Assembly (NCBI RefSeq): GCF_008084905.1
Contig: NZ_VSFC01000023.1
Location: 1 to 64,000, forward strand
Direction of reading: 5' to 3'
Origin: Xanthomarina maritima
GTDB lineage: Bacteria; Bacteroidota; Bacteroidia; Flavobacteriales; Flavobacteriaceae
DNA: 64,000 bases
This document shows, piece after piece, positions 54,506 to 63,166 of this stretch (position 1 is the first letter of the stretch; each line of letters starts with the position of its first letter). A program made the translations under genes and the position numbers. The notes beneath the pieces were generated by a model that worked only from the letters and a program-made list of their open reading frames with translations, was not told where the DNA came from and ran no database searches.

Positions 54506-56086
54506 ATGAGCAAAAAGTTATTCATCATACTGATACTGTTAATGAGTTTGTCTTTAATTGGTATCATTTTCGTTCAAGCGTATTATATAAATAACTCTTT
54601 AAAAAATGAAGATGAACAGTTTACTTTTAATGTAAAAAAAGCGTTAAGTTATACATCAAAAGAAATTGAAGACAGAGAATTTAAAGAATATGTAATTAAA
54701 CTTCAACCACTGATAAATCAAGGTGTAACACCAGATACAACAGCATTTAGGGAGTTTTATTTTAAAGAAGACAATAGCGATTCTAACGAAAAGCTTATAT
54801 ATAGAAATAGTATTTTAGAAGAGAATTACAAATTGTCTTCGTCGATCTTTGACATAGGTTTAGATAGTATTAATATTAGAAAAGTATTAAGCGACAGAGA
54901 AACTAAAATTTTGAAAGGAAATGCCTTAGAATCTAATTCAAATTTGAATTTAGATGCTATGATGTTTGAATTTGGTAAACTATCCAAAGGAGTTGAAATA
55001 TTTTACGATACGGCATATGAAGATTTATCATACAGAATGCCAATTCATAAGCGTATAACCAAAGAAGAAATTAACAACTTGCTTAAAAGTAAATTAACTG
55101 AAGATAATATAAATATAGATTATCAATTTGCAATTTATAGCAACGATTTAGCAACGAAAGTTCAAAGTGAAGATTTCGAACTTGAAAATGAAGCAACTTT
55201 TAGTGTGCCAATCTTTCAAAATGAAAATGATTTAAGTAATAATTATAGACTTTTAGTTAATTTTCCAAAGAGGAACACATTTGTTCAGTCTTCTATAATT
55301 AAAATGACACTGCTTTCAATCATTTTTACATCAATAATCATTATTGCTTATGCTAGCGCTTTAATGCAGCTTTTAAGACAACGAAAAATATCTGAAATTA
55401 AAACAGACTTTATTAATAATATGACTCATGAATTTAAAACACCTATTGCTACTATAAATTTAGCTTTAGATGCTATTAGAAATCCAGCTGTTATAGAAGA
55501 TAAAGAACGCGTCTTACGTTACTTAAAAATGATTAAAGATGAAAACAAACGTATGCATGCTCAAGTTGAAAATGTATTAAGAATATCTAAACTAGAAAGA
55601 AACGAACTAAACATTAGTAAGGAACGTGTTATTTTACACGACTTAATTGAAGACGCAATAACACATGTGCAACTAATAGTTGAAGACAGAGAAGGTGAAA
55701 TTAATGTTGATTTATTAGCAGACACATCTTCTGTTTTAGCAAACGAAACACATTTTACAAATGTTTTAGTAAATATTCTAGATAATGCTATAAAATATAC
55801 GCCAGAATCTAGAGCACCAATAATAGATATATCAACAGAAAATGTTGGAACAAATATCTTATTAAAAATAACAGACCAAGGAAGTGGCATGAGTAAAGCT
55901 GCTCAAAAACGTGTTTTTGAAAAATTTTATAGAGAACACACAGGAGATAGGCATGATGTAAAAGGTCATGGATTGGGTTTAGCTTATGTTAAACGAATTG
56001 TAGAAGACCATCAAGGTCATATATCAGTAGAAAGTGAAAAGGACAAAGGAAGTACATTTATTATAAAACTTCCGTTAATATCGTAA
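54506..56086 (+). CDS. rprX: Sensor histidine kinase, RprX-like
   Basis: 526 residues. TM1 at about 6-27, a periplasmic sensor region of roughly 235 residues, TM2 at about 264-286, no HAMP or PAS domain, then a dimerisation helix with phospho-acceptor His308 (NNMTHEFKTPIATI). The ATPase has an N box VNILDNAIKYTPES, a G1 box DQGSGMS, an F box FEKFYREHTGD and a G2 box GHGLGLAYVKRIV. The sensor sequence resembles no ligand-binding domain I know. It pairs with the response regulator 5 bp downstream. The name follows the Bacteroides RprXY pair by similarity of layout. Confidence 0.9.
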   Translation: MSKKLFIILILLMSLSLIGIIFVQAYYINNSLKNEDEQFTFNVKKALSYTSKEIEDREFKEYVIKLQPLINQGVTPDTTAFREFYFKEDNSDSNEKLIYRNSILEENYKLSSSIFDIGLDSINIRKVLSDRETKILKGNALESNSNLNLDAMMFEFGKLSKGVEIFYDTAYEDLSYRMPIHKRITKEEINNLLKSKLTEDNINIDYQFAIYSNDLATKVQSEDFELENEATFSVPIFQNENDLSNNYRLLVNFPKRNTFVQSSIIKMTLLSIIFTSIIIIAYASALMQLLRQRKISEIKTDFINNMTHEFKTPIATINLALDAIRNPAVIEDKERVLRYLKMIKDENKRMHAQVENVLRISKLERNELNISKERVILHDLIEDAITHVQLIVEDREGEINVDLLADTSSVLANETHFTNVLVNILDNAIKYTPESRAPIIDISTENVGTNILLKITDQGSGMSKAAQKRVFEKFYREHTGDRHDVKGHGLGLAYVKRIVEDHQGHISVESEKDKGSTFIIKLPLIS

Positions 56087-56091
56087 AAGCT

Positions 56092-56802
56092 ATGAGTGAA
56101 CAACAAAAGAAAATATTATTAGTTGAAGATGATCCAAATTTTGGAACCATTCTTAAAGATTATTTAATGATGAATGATTATCAAGTTACACATGCTAAAA
56201 ATGGTATGGAAGGCTTTGAGAAATTTAAAAAAGACGATTTCGATTTATGCATACTTGATGTTATGATGCCATATAAAGATGGTTTTACATTAGCTAAAGA
56301 AATAAGAGAGAAAAATACAGACGTACCTATTGTATTCTTAACTGCAAAAGCAATGAAAGAAGATGTTCTTAAAGGCTATAAAGTAGGAGCAGACGATTAT
56401 TTAAACAAACCATTTGATAGCGAAGTTTTATTAATGAAAATTAAAGCTATCATGCAACGTAAAGCTACAGAAACTGTTGCGGACAGCAAGCAATTTGAGT
56501 TTAAAATTGGAAGTTTCCACTTAAACTCTAAACTTCGTTTTTTAACTTTTAATGGTGGAGATCAAGTAAAATTATCTCCTAAAGAAAACGAATTATTACG
56601 TTTATTGGCTTTACATGAAAACGATTTAATGCCAAGAGAATTAGCATTAACTAAAATTTGGAGAGACGATAATTATTTTACTTCTAGAAGTATGGATGTT
56701 TACATTGCTAAATTAAGAAAGTATTTAAAACTTGATGAAAATGTTGAAATTTTAAACATTCATGGAGAAGGGTTTAGGTTAGTAGTAAACCAAAGCGCTT
56801 AA
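56092..56802 (+). CDS. rprY: OmpR-family response regulator, RprY-like
   Basis: 236 residues. The receiver domain has acidic pair E12-D13-D14 (LLVEDDPNFG), phospho-acceptor Asp56 (CILDVMMPYKDGF), and Lys106 (YLNKPF). The winged-helix DNA-binding domain runs from about 135 (FKIGSFHLNSKLRFLTF, LSPKENELLRLLALHENDLMPRE, RSMDVYIAKLRKYLKLDENVEI, HGEGFRLVV). It is a transcription factor responding to the kinase in front of it. It is followed at once by a bidirectional terminator. Confidence 0.94.
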   Translation: MSEQQKKILLVEDDPNFGTILKDYLMMNDYQVTHAKNGMEGFEKFKKDDFDLCILDVMMPYKDGFTLAKEIREKNTDVPIVFLTAKAMKEDVLKGYKVGADDYLNKPFDSEVLLMKIKAIMQRKATETVADSKQFEFKIGSFHLNSKLRFLTFNGGDQVKLSPKENELLRLLALHENDLMPRELALTKIWRDDNYFTSRSMDVYIAKLRKYLKLDENVEILNIHGEGFRLVVNQSA

Positions 56803-56817
56803 ACGCAATAATATTAA

Positions 56818-56848
56818 ATAAAAAAGCCAGCTAAATGCTGGCTTTTTT
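56818..56848. terminator. Bidirectional terminator
   Basis: AAAAAAGCCAGC pairs with GCTGGCTTTTTT, giving T runs on both strands between the regulator gene and the convergent NTF2-like gene. Confidence 0.88.
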
Positions 56849-56850
56849 AT

Positions 56851-57363
56851 TTAATATTTAGAGTAATCATCTATTGGGAAAGCTATATAATATAAAGTAG
56901 AATCTACTGTGTTTTTTTCGCTGGAATCATAATCAACTAATATTTTCCAATTTCCATTTTCATTTTTTAAAATGACATGAAATTGTCCATAATAGCTTTG
57001 TTCTTTATCTGTGTCTGGATATATGGTTAATTTGTAAATGCCTCTTTCAGATGCTGAATGCTCATTATTAAATCGTTCAAAAAAACGAAATGAAATGGTT
57101 TGGCTCATTTCTTTTGTTTTCCATCGTTCTTTATAACCAGTTATATAAGATATTTTATCTTGAATTCGTTTGTTGTCAGCATTAATTCTTATTAATTCTA
57201 TACTATGAATACTAGCAAATAAACTATAATCGAAAGTTTCAAAAGCCTTAGTAAATGGCATCCATACTTGATTGTCTATAGCTTTTAGGGTTGTTTCATT
57301 TTGAGAATAAAGGTGAGCATTTACCATGAAACAAATAAGAAAAAGTATTTTTACTGTTCTCAT
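56851..57363 (-). CDS. Secreted NTF2/SnoaL-like protein
   Basis: 170 residues with a signal peptide (about 1-19, HLYSQ). The remaining 150 resemble the NTF2-like cone fold used for DUF4440-like proteins: VWMPFTKAFETFDYSLFASIHS (helical start), then beta strands KLTIYPDTDKEQSYYGQFHVIL and NGNWKILVDYDS. No catalytic residues can be assigned. It overlaps miaA by 4 bp and should be translated with it. Confidence 0.7.
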   Translation of the reverse strand: MRTVKILFLICFMVNAHLYSQNETTLKAIDNQVWMPFTKAFETFDYSLFASIHSIELIRINADNKRIQDKISYITGYKERWKTKEMSQTISFRFFERFNNEHSASERGIYKLTIYPDTDKEQSYYGQFHVILKNENGNWKILVDYDSSEKNTVDSTLYYIAFPIDDYSKY

Positions 57364-58271
57364 ATTTCATTTGTTTTATATTGGATGTAATTAATAATGT
57401 CTTGTAAATTACTTTTAAAGTCAAACCACTTAATGTCTTCTTTTTTTCTAAACCAAGTTAGTTGCCTTTTTGCAAAACGTCTAGAATTTTTTTTGATTTC
57501 TGAAACAGCAAAACTCAAAGACCATTCACCTTCAAGATAATTAAATAATTCTTTATAACCAACTGTATTTAATGCGTTTAAATGCTTTTTATTTGTAAGG
57601 TTTTTAACTTCATTTATCAATCCTTCATCAATCATAAAATCAACACGATGGTTAATTCTATCATAAATTATTTCTCTATCTGTTGTTAAGCCAATAGTTA
57701 TAGTTTTAAACGGTCGTTTTCCTTTCTCTTTATTTAAAAAAGATGAATAAGGCTTTCCAGATCCTATACAAACTTCTAAAGCTCGAATAACACGTTGAGG
57801 GTTGTCTATAGCAATTGTATTGAATGATTCAAGGTCTAAGGTTTTTAATTTATTTTGAAGAATAGCTAGTCCTTCGGTTTCTAATTCTTTGTTTAAACCC
57901 TCTCTAATACTAGCATCAATTTCTGGAAAAAAATCTAAACCATTTACAACAGCATCTACATATAAACCTGAACCACCAACCATGATAACTGTGTCGTGTA
58001 ATTTAAAAAGTTGTTCTAAAAGATTTATAGCATCTTTTTCGAAAGCACCAACATTATAATCGTTTTCTATAGATTTATGGTGAATAAAATGATGCTTCGC
58101 AGAGGCTAACTCTGTTGGTGTAGGAGCTGCTGTACCAATAGACATTTCTTTATAAAACTGTCTAGAATCTGCAGAAATAATTTCCGTATTAAAATAATTG
58201 GCAAGTTTAATACTAAGTGATGTTTTACCTATAGCGGTAGGCCCTACTATACTTATAAGTGTTTTAGTCAT
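57360..58271 (-). CDS. miaA: tRNA dimethylallyltransferase
   Basis: Adds a dimethylallyl group to A37 of tRNAs reading U-starting codons. It is 303 residues from the ATG at 58271 (MTKTLISIVGPTAIGKTS); the open frame extends 14 codons further up into the channel gene, but GPTAIGKT at 10-17 must lie near the N-terminus. Further signatures: ADSRQFYKEMSIGTAAP, VGGSGLYVDAVVNGLD, NPQRVIRALEV and the late RFAKRQLTWFRK. Its first 8 bp overlap the end of the channel gene. Confidence 0.95.
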   Translation of the reverse strand: MTKTLISIVGPTAIGKTSLSIKLANYFNTEIISADSRQFYKEMSIGTAAPTPTELASAKHHFIHHKSIENDYNVGAFEKDAINLLEQLFKLHDTVIMVGGSGLYVDAVVNGLDFFPEIDASIREGLNKELETEGLAILQNKLKTLDLESFNTIAIDNPQRVIRALEVCIGSGKPYSSFLNKEKGKRPFKTITIGLTTDREIIYDRINHRVDFMIDEGLINEVKNLTNKKHLNALNTVGYKELFNYLEGEWSLSFAVSEIKKNSRRFAKRQLTWFRKKEDIKWFDFKSNLQDIINYIQYKTNEI

Positions 58272-59115
58272 GATGCAAATTACATCCACATTTAAAGCAA
58301 AATTCGGCTCCATCCTGATGCTTTTCGTTTAAACAATTAGCACAACATTGGGTGTTAACATGAACAGTATCCTTTTTTGGTTCTTCTTTAGGCTTATTTT
58401 GAGCTGTATATTCAGCAGAAACTATTCCAGTTGGAACAGCAATAATGCCATAACCTAAAATCATAACTAAAGCAGCTATAAATTGCCCTAAAGGTGTTTG
58501 AGGTGCAATATCTCCAAAACCTACTGTAGTTAAAGTTACAATACACCAATAGACACTTTTTGGAATATTGGTAAATCCGTTTTCTTCACCTTCAACCAGA
58601 TACATTATAGTTCCAAGTATTATTGCTACAATAACAACAGCAAACAAAAACACCGAAATTTTTGCTCTACTGGCTTTTAAAGCATTTACTAAGTTGTTTG
58701 AAGCTCCTAAAAATCTTGCTAATTTTAAAATTCTAAAGATTCTTAATAAACGTAAAGCTCTTAAGGCTACTAAAGCATGAGTTCCTGCAAAAATTATGGA
58801 TAAATATTTAGGTATAGTTGATAATAAATCAATAATACCGTAAAAACTTGTTATATATTTTAATGGTTTTTTTACAGAAATAATTCTGGCAATATATTCA
58901 ATAGTAAAAAGGATGGTTATTACCCATTCAGAAATGTTTAAAAAATTATGAAATCTAACATCTATACTTTTTACACTTTCTAGCATAACCAATACAATAC
59001 TAGCTAGTATGGCTACTAGTAATATCAGATCAAATAATTTCCCAGCTGGAGTGTCTGCTTCATAAATTATTTCATGAAGTTTATCTTTCCAGGTCTTATT
59101 AGAGTTGTTGTCCAT
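58264..59115 (-). CDS. Voltage-gated-type potassium channel with C-terminal zinc ribbon
   Basis: 283 residues, inner membrane, six helices. S4 carries regularly spaced arginines (R119, R122, R125, R128 in LRALRLLRIFRILK). The pore helix and selectivity filter TLTTVGFGD (about 194-202) mark a K+ channel. After the S6 helix there is a short acidic/lysine linker and a Cys4 zinc ribbon: C258-x2-C261 (CANC) and C273-x2-C276 (CFKC). The cytosolic ribbon might gate the pore in response to metal or redox; this is inference. The TACTTTTG box 5 bp upstream suggests a nearly leaderless message. Confidence 0.88.
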   Translation of the reverse strand: MDNNSNKTWKDKLHEIIYEADTPAGKLFDLILLVAILASIVLVMLESVKSIDVRFHNFLNISEWVITILFTIEYIARIISVKKPLKYITSFYGIIDLLSTIPKYLSIIFAGTHALVALRALRLLRIFRILKLARFLGASNNLVNALKASRAKISVFLFAVVIVAIILGTIMYLVEGEENGFTNIPKSVYWCIVTLTTVGFGDIAPQTPLGQFIAALVMILGYGIIAVPTGIVSAEYTAQNKPKEEPKKDTVHVNTQCCANCLNEKHQDGAEFCFKCGCNLHHD

Positions 59116-59120
59116 GTATT

Positions 59121-59128
59121 CAAAAGTA
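59121..59128 (-). promoter_or_regulatory. -7 box of the channel/miaA unit
   Basis: The minus strand reads TACTTTTG, matching TAnnTTTG, directly before the start codon. Confidence 0.4.
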
Positions 59129-59140
59129 ATAAAAGAATTG

Positions 59141-61084
59141 TTATTTACGCTTTAATACTATTAATGAGTTTTTTTGAATGTCTACAATAGTTCCCATAAA
59201 TAGTTTTAAACTCTCGTAATAATCTGGGTTATATATGGTTTCCTTAAAATTAAACTTAAAATATAATAGAATAGAACCTTCTACAATTTTTGTGCTAAAT
59301 ATTAATAATCCTTTATTATTTGGTAAACTAATATTCATTTCTTTGGGTGTTTCTAAAACTTCATATTTGTCTTTTAAATCAATTTTTAAAGTGTACAGAT
59401 AAGCATCTTTAAAACCAAAATCAATTGGATATGTCCTTTCTTGTAATTTTAATGGATTTTCTTCCATTAATTTAAATAAGAACGGATTGATATAAAGATT
59501 TCCACTTATATCTTCAGTTGCGTATTCAATATCAAATTCTTCTAAAAATTCATAACTAGCTTTATCTTTACTAGTTACTTTATGATCTATAAAACTTATT
59601 GAATGGTATTTCTCTTTATATTTATTAACATATGCTGTATTATTTTCATAATACTCTTTTTTTAAAGGTAAAGCATGATAACCAGTTGCAGTTGTATTAA
59701 TTTTACCAACTAATATGTCATTTTCTTCAAGGCTTAAATCGACTTTATATTGAATTGTTGACAGGTTATTAGGAGTAATATCTATCCAAGAACTTCCTTT
59801 TTTAAGATCTAAAAGTCTTCCATATTGGTTTAAACATCTAAAAGGTAATTCTCCAAAAGACACATAATCGTCTGTAGCGTCTAGTAAATAAGTTTTATTG
59901 TAAATGGTTGCTTGAACAATAAGATAATTAAACTCTGATATTACTGGAAACAATTGTGTAGCAAAACCATTTTCTCTAGTGGATAGTAATACTGGTAAAA
60001 CATCGATTCCGTTTGCTTCTAAGATATTGTGAAGAAGCATGTTTATTTCTGTTACATTCCCAGACTTGTTTTTCATTAAATCTCTTACAGAAGTATCACC
60101 AAATATATTAAAAGTTTCATTCCAAGTGTATTCTTCTTGTACATACGAATAAATATTTTCAGCTCTTTTTAATAAATTAGGTTCTGAAGAGAAAGATTCA
60201 TTTGAAACATTCACATTTAATTGTCTACCAAATCTACTGTCTGATCTTAATTCTTTGTCTACATCTTTCCAGGTTTTACTAATCTTATCTATTCTACCAT
60301 CAAATTTTTTAATTGTATTTAATTCGTATTCAATTTTTGATAAATAGTTGTCTTTGGTAGTCATGTAGCTTTCTTCTTTATATGCAGGAATGTCTTCCAT
60401 GACATATTTAGAGATTGTGCAATCTGCATGTCCACCACCATTTACAGTTAAACAATAATTCTCAATAACACTTTCGTTTACTTTTAATTTTAGAAAGCCA
60501 ACTAATTTTATATGATATTCATAATTTGCTGGAATACTTGTATTGTATTCACTAAATATTTTAGGAATATCATCTTGAAACTCCCATTCTTTATAGTTAA
60601 AAACATAAGGAGTTTCTGTAGTATAACTATAAGTTAGAACAGAACCTTCTTTAACATTTGGAAGTGTAAATTTTGCAATAGTATAATTTTCATTATATTT
60701 TTCTTCATAAATTTCATCGTCTCGTAATTTTGTATGAACAACAGTATTTCCTTTTAAATTATAGGTGGTTGCTATTACGTTTCTTAGTTTTTCTTTTGAT
60801 TTCCCGTCGTTATATAAATAAACAGATACAGTTGCTTTATTAAAGCCTTTACTGTTAATAATTTTTAGTTTTCTTTTAATATCTGAAACTAGCTTAAAAT
60901 TACGATCGTCTATATAGCTTTTTCCATATTCATAAATTACTAAAGCATTTGCTGTTGAATCTTTTTCATAAATATTCGTTTCTAAATCGTTAAGAGTTAC
61001 TGTATAATCATTAGAATTAAAACCAGATTGAGCTTGAAAACAAAATGATATTGTAAGTAAGTAGGCTAGGAAAAATGTTTTCAT
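59141..61084 (-). CDS. DUF3857 / transglutaminase-like secreted protein
   Basis: 647 residues with a signal peptide (1-18, ending QAQ). The N-terminal DUF3857 beta-domain (YEYGKSYIDDRNFKLVSDIKRKLKIIN in parts; VKEGSVLTYSYTTETP) comes first. A transglutaminase-like region follows at about 290-400 (ENIYSYVQEEYTWN, KNKSGNVTEINMLLHNILEANGIDVLPVLLSTR in parts, TYLLDATDDYVSFGELP). The usual catalytic Cys is replaced: GNVTEINMLL reads Val-Thr-Glu where Cys would be expected, so the domain is probably inactive. Periplasmic role unknown. Its ATG overlaps the stop of the exonuclease gene by 4 bp. Confidence 0.85.
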   Translation of the reverse strand: MKTFFLAYLLTISFCFQAQSGFNSNDYTVTLNDLETNIYEKDSTANALVIYEYGKSYIDDRNFKLVSDIKRKLKIINSKGFNKATVSVYLYNDGKSKEKLRNVIATTYNLKGNTVVHTKLRDDEIYEEKYNENYTIAKFTLPNVKEGSVLTYSYTTETPYVFNYKEWEFQDDIPKIFSEYNTSIPANYEYHIKLVGFLKLKVNESVIENYCLTVNGGGHADCTISKYVMEDIPAYKEESYMTTKDNYLSKIEYELNTIKKFDGRIDKISKTWKDVDKELRSDSRFGRQLNVNVSNESFSSEPNLLKRAENIYSYVQEEYTWNETFNIFGDTSVRDLMKNKSGNVTEINMLLHNILEANGIDVLPVLLSTRENGFATQLFPVISEFNYLIVQATIYNKTYLLDATDDYVSFGELPFRCLNQYGRLLDLKKGSSWIDITPNNLSTIQYKVDLSLEENDILVGKINTTATGYHALPLKKEYYENNTAYVNKYKEKYHSISFIDHKVTSKDKASYEFLEEFDIEYATEDISGNLYINPFLFKLMEENPLKLQERTYPIDFGFKDAYLYTLKIDLKDKYEVLETPKEMNISLPNNKGLLIFSTKIVEGSILLYFKFNFKETIYNPDYYESLKLFMGTIVDIQKNSLIVLKRK

Positions 61085-62451
61085 AAATTATTTATTGGGA
61101 TTATTTTAAGATTTTTATTTCGTCTTAAATAACTTTGGATTATATGTTGGGTATCCCTATTATTTTCCATAGGAGTAATAATGGACTCAAGTACTTTTCG
61201 GTTTGTAATTTGATAGTTTAAGTCTGCATATCCAAAACCAGCAAAAACTCCATTTTTAATTAGTATCACACTTCGCTCATCTATATCTCGACCTCTATCA
61301 ACTATAGCCATATTGACATTTTTATAGCTATTTTTTTCTATAAGTTTAGTAACACGACTATTATAGTATATTGGTTTTTCTTCTTTAATACAAGCGCCTT
61401 CACATTGTTTTAAATTATAATTAAAACAACTACCCTTTGTAGGATACAAGCCAGAAAGTTTTTGACATAAATTAAATTCTTTGACAGCTTTAAATAAAAA
61501 TTGTTTCGCACTATTTCTAGTGCTAAATGTAGTAATAACAATTTTTTTGCCATCTGCTTTATCAATTTTTAAATTGATATACCCATTTTCATCTTGAAAA
61601 CTATATAAAGCATGAGTAAATATATTTCTTCTAAGAGCTCTGTTAAAAATAGGTTTGTTGCGTTTTATTTCCTCGCTTTCTTTTAATAAAGCTACCAATT
61701 CATTTCCAGTAGCTTCATAAGTTACTGCAGCAGTTTGCAATTGAATTTTTTTAGATTTTGAATTTGTACTTGTAAAATGTTGACTGAGTCTATTTTTAAT
61801 GTTTTTACTTTTTCCTATGTAGATAATTTCTCCTTTTTCATTATGAATATAATAGACTCCAGTAATATTAGGAAGACTGTTTAAAATTTGCTTTAAACTA
61901 GGTTCCATTTTAAAGGTAGGTTCTACAACAATAGCATCTTGAACTATTACTTTTTTGATGTCTTTAGCAAGAAGCATTTTAAATAGCTTCACAGTAGCAA
62001 TAGCGTCACCATTGGCTCTGTGTCTGTCACTAACAGGAATCCCTAAAGCTCTAGCAAGTTTTCCTAAACTATAAGAGTTTTGGTCTGGAATAAGTGTTTT
62101 AGAAAGCGAAACGGTACATAAGGTTTTACGTTTATATGGAAAGCCTAAGCGTTTAAATTCAGTCCGTAAAATTCTGTAGTCAAATTCGGCATTATGAGCA
62201 ACGATTACACAATCTTCGGTAATTTCAATAATACGTTTGGCAACTTCATAGAATTTTGGAGCATTTTTAAGCATGTTGCTGTTAATACCTGTAAGATTAA
62301 CAACAAAAGGTTGAATCTCTCTTTCTGGATTAACTAAACTTATAAATTGATCGACTACTTGATGACCATCAAACTTATAAATGGCTATTTCGGTAATTCC
62401 TTCTTCATTATACTTACCACCTGTGGTTTCTATGTCGACTATTGCGTAAAT
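61081..62451 (-). CDS. DnaQ-like exonuclease fused to GIY-YIG nuclease domain, ATT start
   Basis: 456 residues if it starts at ATT 62449-62451. The N-terminal DEDDh 3'-5' exonuclease has DIETTGG (Asp5, Glu7), AHNAEFD and the late His144-x4-Asp149 (HRANGD). The GIY-YIG domain begins around 197 (TGVYYIHNEKGEIIYIGKSKNI), followed by a UvrC-like Cys-containing stretch (YPTKGSCFNYNLKQCEGAC). The fusion resembles proteins annotated as DNA polymerase III epsilon/UvrC-like (Cho-like). No ATG, GTG, TTG or CTG lies between the in-frame upstream TAG and YAIVDIETTGG. The first ATG (62274) would delete the catalytic DIET. So ATT is the likely start, or the gene is damaged. Confidence 0.8.
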   Translation of the reverse strand: MYAIVDIETTGGKYNEEGITEIAIYKFDGHQVVDQFISLVNPEREIQPFVVNLTGINSNMLKNAPKFYEVAKRIIEITEDCVIVAHNAEFDYRILRTEFKRLGFPYKRKTLCTVSLSKTLIPDQNSYSLGKLARALGIPVSDRHRANGDAIATVKLFKMLLAKDIKKVIVQDAIVVEPTFKMEPSLKQILNSLPNITGVYYIHNEKGEIIYIGKSKNIKNRLSQHFTSTNSKSKKIQLQTAAVTYEATGNELVALLKESEEIKRNKPIFNRALRRNIFTHALYSFQDENGYINLKIDKADGKKIVITTFSTRNSAKQFLFKAVKEFNLCQKLSGLYPTKGSCFNYNLKQCEGACIKEEKPIYYNSRVTKLIEKNSYKNVNMAIVDRGRDIDERSVILIKNGVFAGFGYADLNYQITNRKVLESIITPMENNRDTQHIIQSYLRRNKNLKIIPINNL

Positions 62452-62503
62452 GGTATGTTTTTTTTGTGTGTTGTAAGACGTAGGCTAAAAAGACTACTTT
62501 TTA

Positions 62504-63163
62504 CTAATTATAATTTCGTTCCCCAAAGATACTACTTCCAACACGAATCATGTTACTACCACATGCAATAGCTAATAGATAATCGCCACTCATCCCCATG
62601 GAAATAATTTCTAATTTTGAATGTAAAGGTTTTAATTGATTAAAAGTAGTTTTTAATAGTATAAACTCTTTTTTTATTTGTTCTTGATTATCTGTAAAGG
62701 TTGCCATTCCCATAACGCCAACCACATGGATATTTTTTAATTCTGAAAAATCGCTAGACGTTAATATTTCTGAAGCTTCGTTTGCTGTCATTCCAAATTT
62801 AGAATCTTCTGAAGCTATTTTAATTTGAAGTAAACAGTCAATAATTCTGTTGTGTTTCTTAGCTTGTTTGTTTATTTCTTTAAGCGTCTTAAAATTTTCA
62901 ACACCATGAATTAAACTTACAAAAGAAGCCATGTATTTCACCTTATTTCTCTGTACATGACCAATCATATGCCATTGAATATCTTTTGGCATTTGTTCCT
63001 GTTTCTCAACCATTTCCTGAATTTTATTTTCTCCAAAAATGCGTTGTCCTGCTTGGTAAGCTTCCATAAGGTCGCTAACAGGTTTGGTTTTAGAAACAGC
63101 AACAAGCGTTACTTGTTCAGGGATGGAAGATTTTATACTGTTCAGGTTTTGTTTTATACTCAT
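62504..63163 (-). CDS. YggS/PLPBP pyridoxal-phosphate homeostasis protein
   Basis: 219 residues, TIM-barrel fold related to alanine racemase, binding PLP without known catalysis. PLP-Lys is in LVAVSKTKPVSDLMEAYQAGQRIFGENKIQE, read in parts. Others: WHMIGHVQRNKVKYM, HGVENFKTLKEIN, VVGVMGMATFTDN and LEIISMGMSGDYLLAIACGSNMIRVGSSIFGER at the C-terminus, in parts. It lies 52 bp upstream of the exonuclease and 3 bp after an unrecognised gene. Confidence 0.93.
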   Translation of the reverse strand: MSIKQNLNSIKSSIPEQVTLVAVSKTKPVSDLMEAYQAGQRIFGENKIQEMVEKQEQMPKDIQWHMIGHVQRNKVKYMASFVSLIHGVENFKTLKEINKQAKKHNRIIDCLLQIKIASEDSKFGMTANEASEILTSSDFSELKNIHVVGVMGMATFTDNQEQIKKEFILLKTTFNQLKPLHSKLEIISMGMSGDYLLAIACGSNMIRVGSSIFGERNYN

Positions 63164-63166
63164 TTT

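Noticed and set aside
58272-58313. Longer MiaA protein starting inside the channel gene
   Set aside because: The extra 14 residues precede the conserved N-terminal P-loop region and come from the zinc-ribbon coding sequence in another frame.
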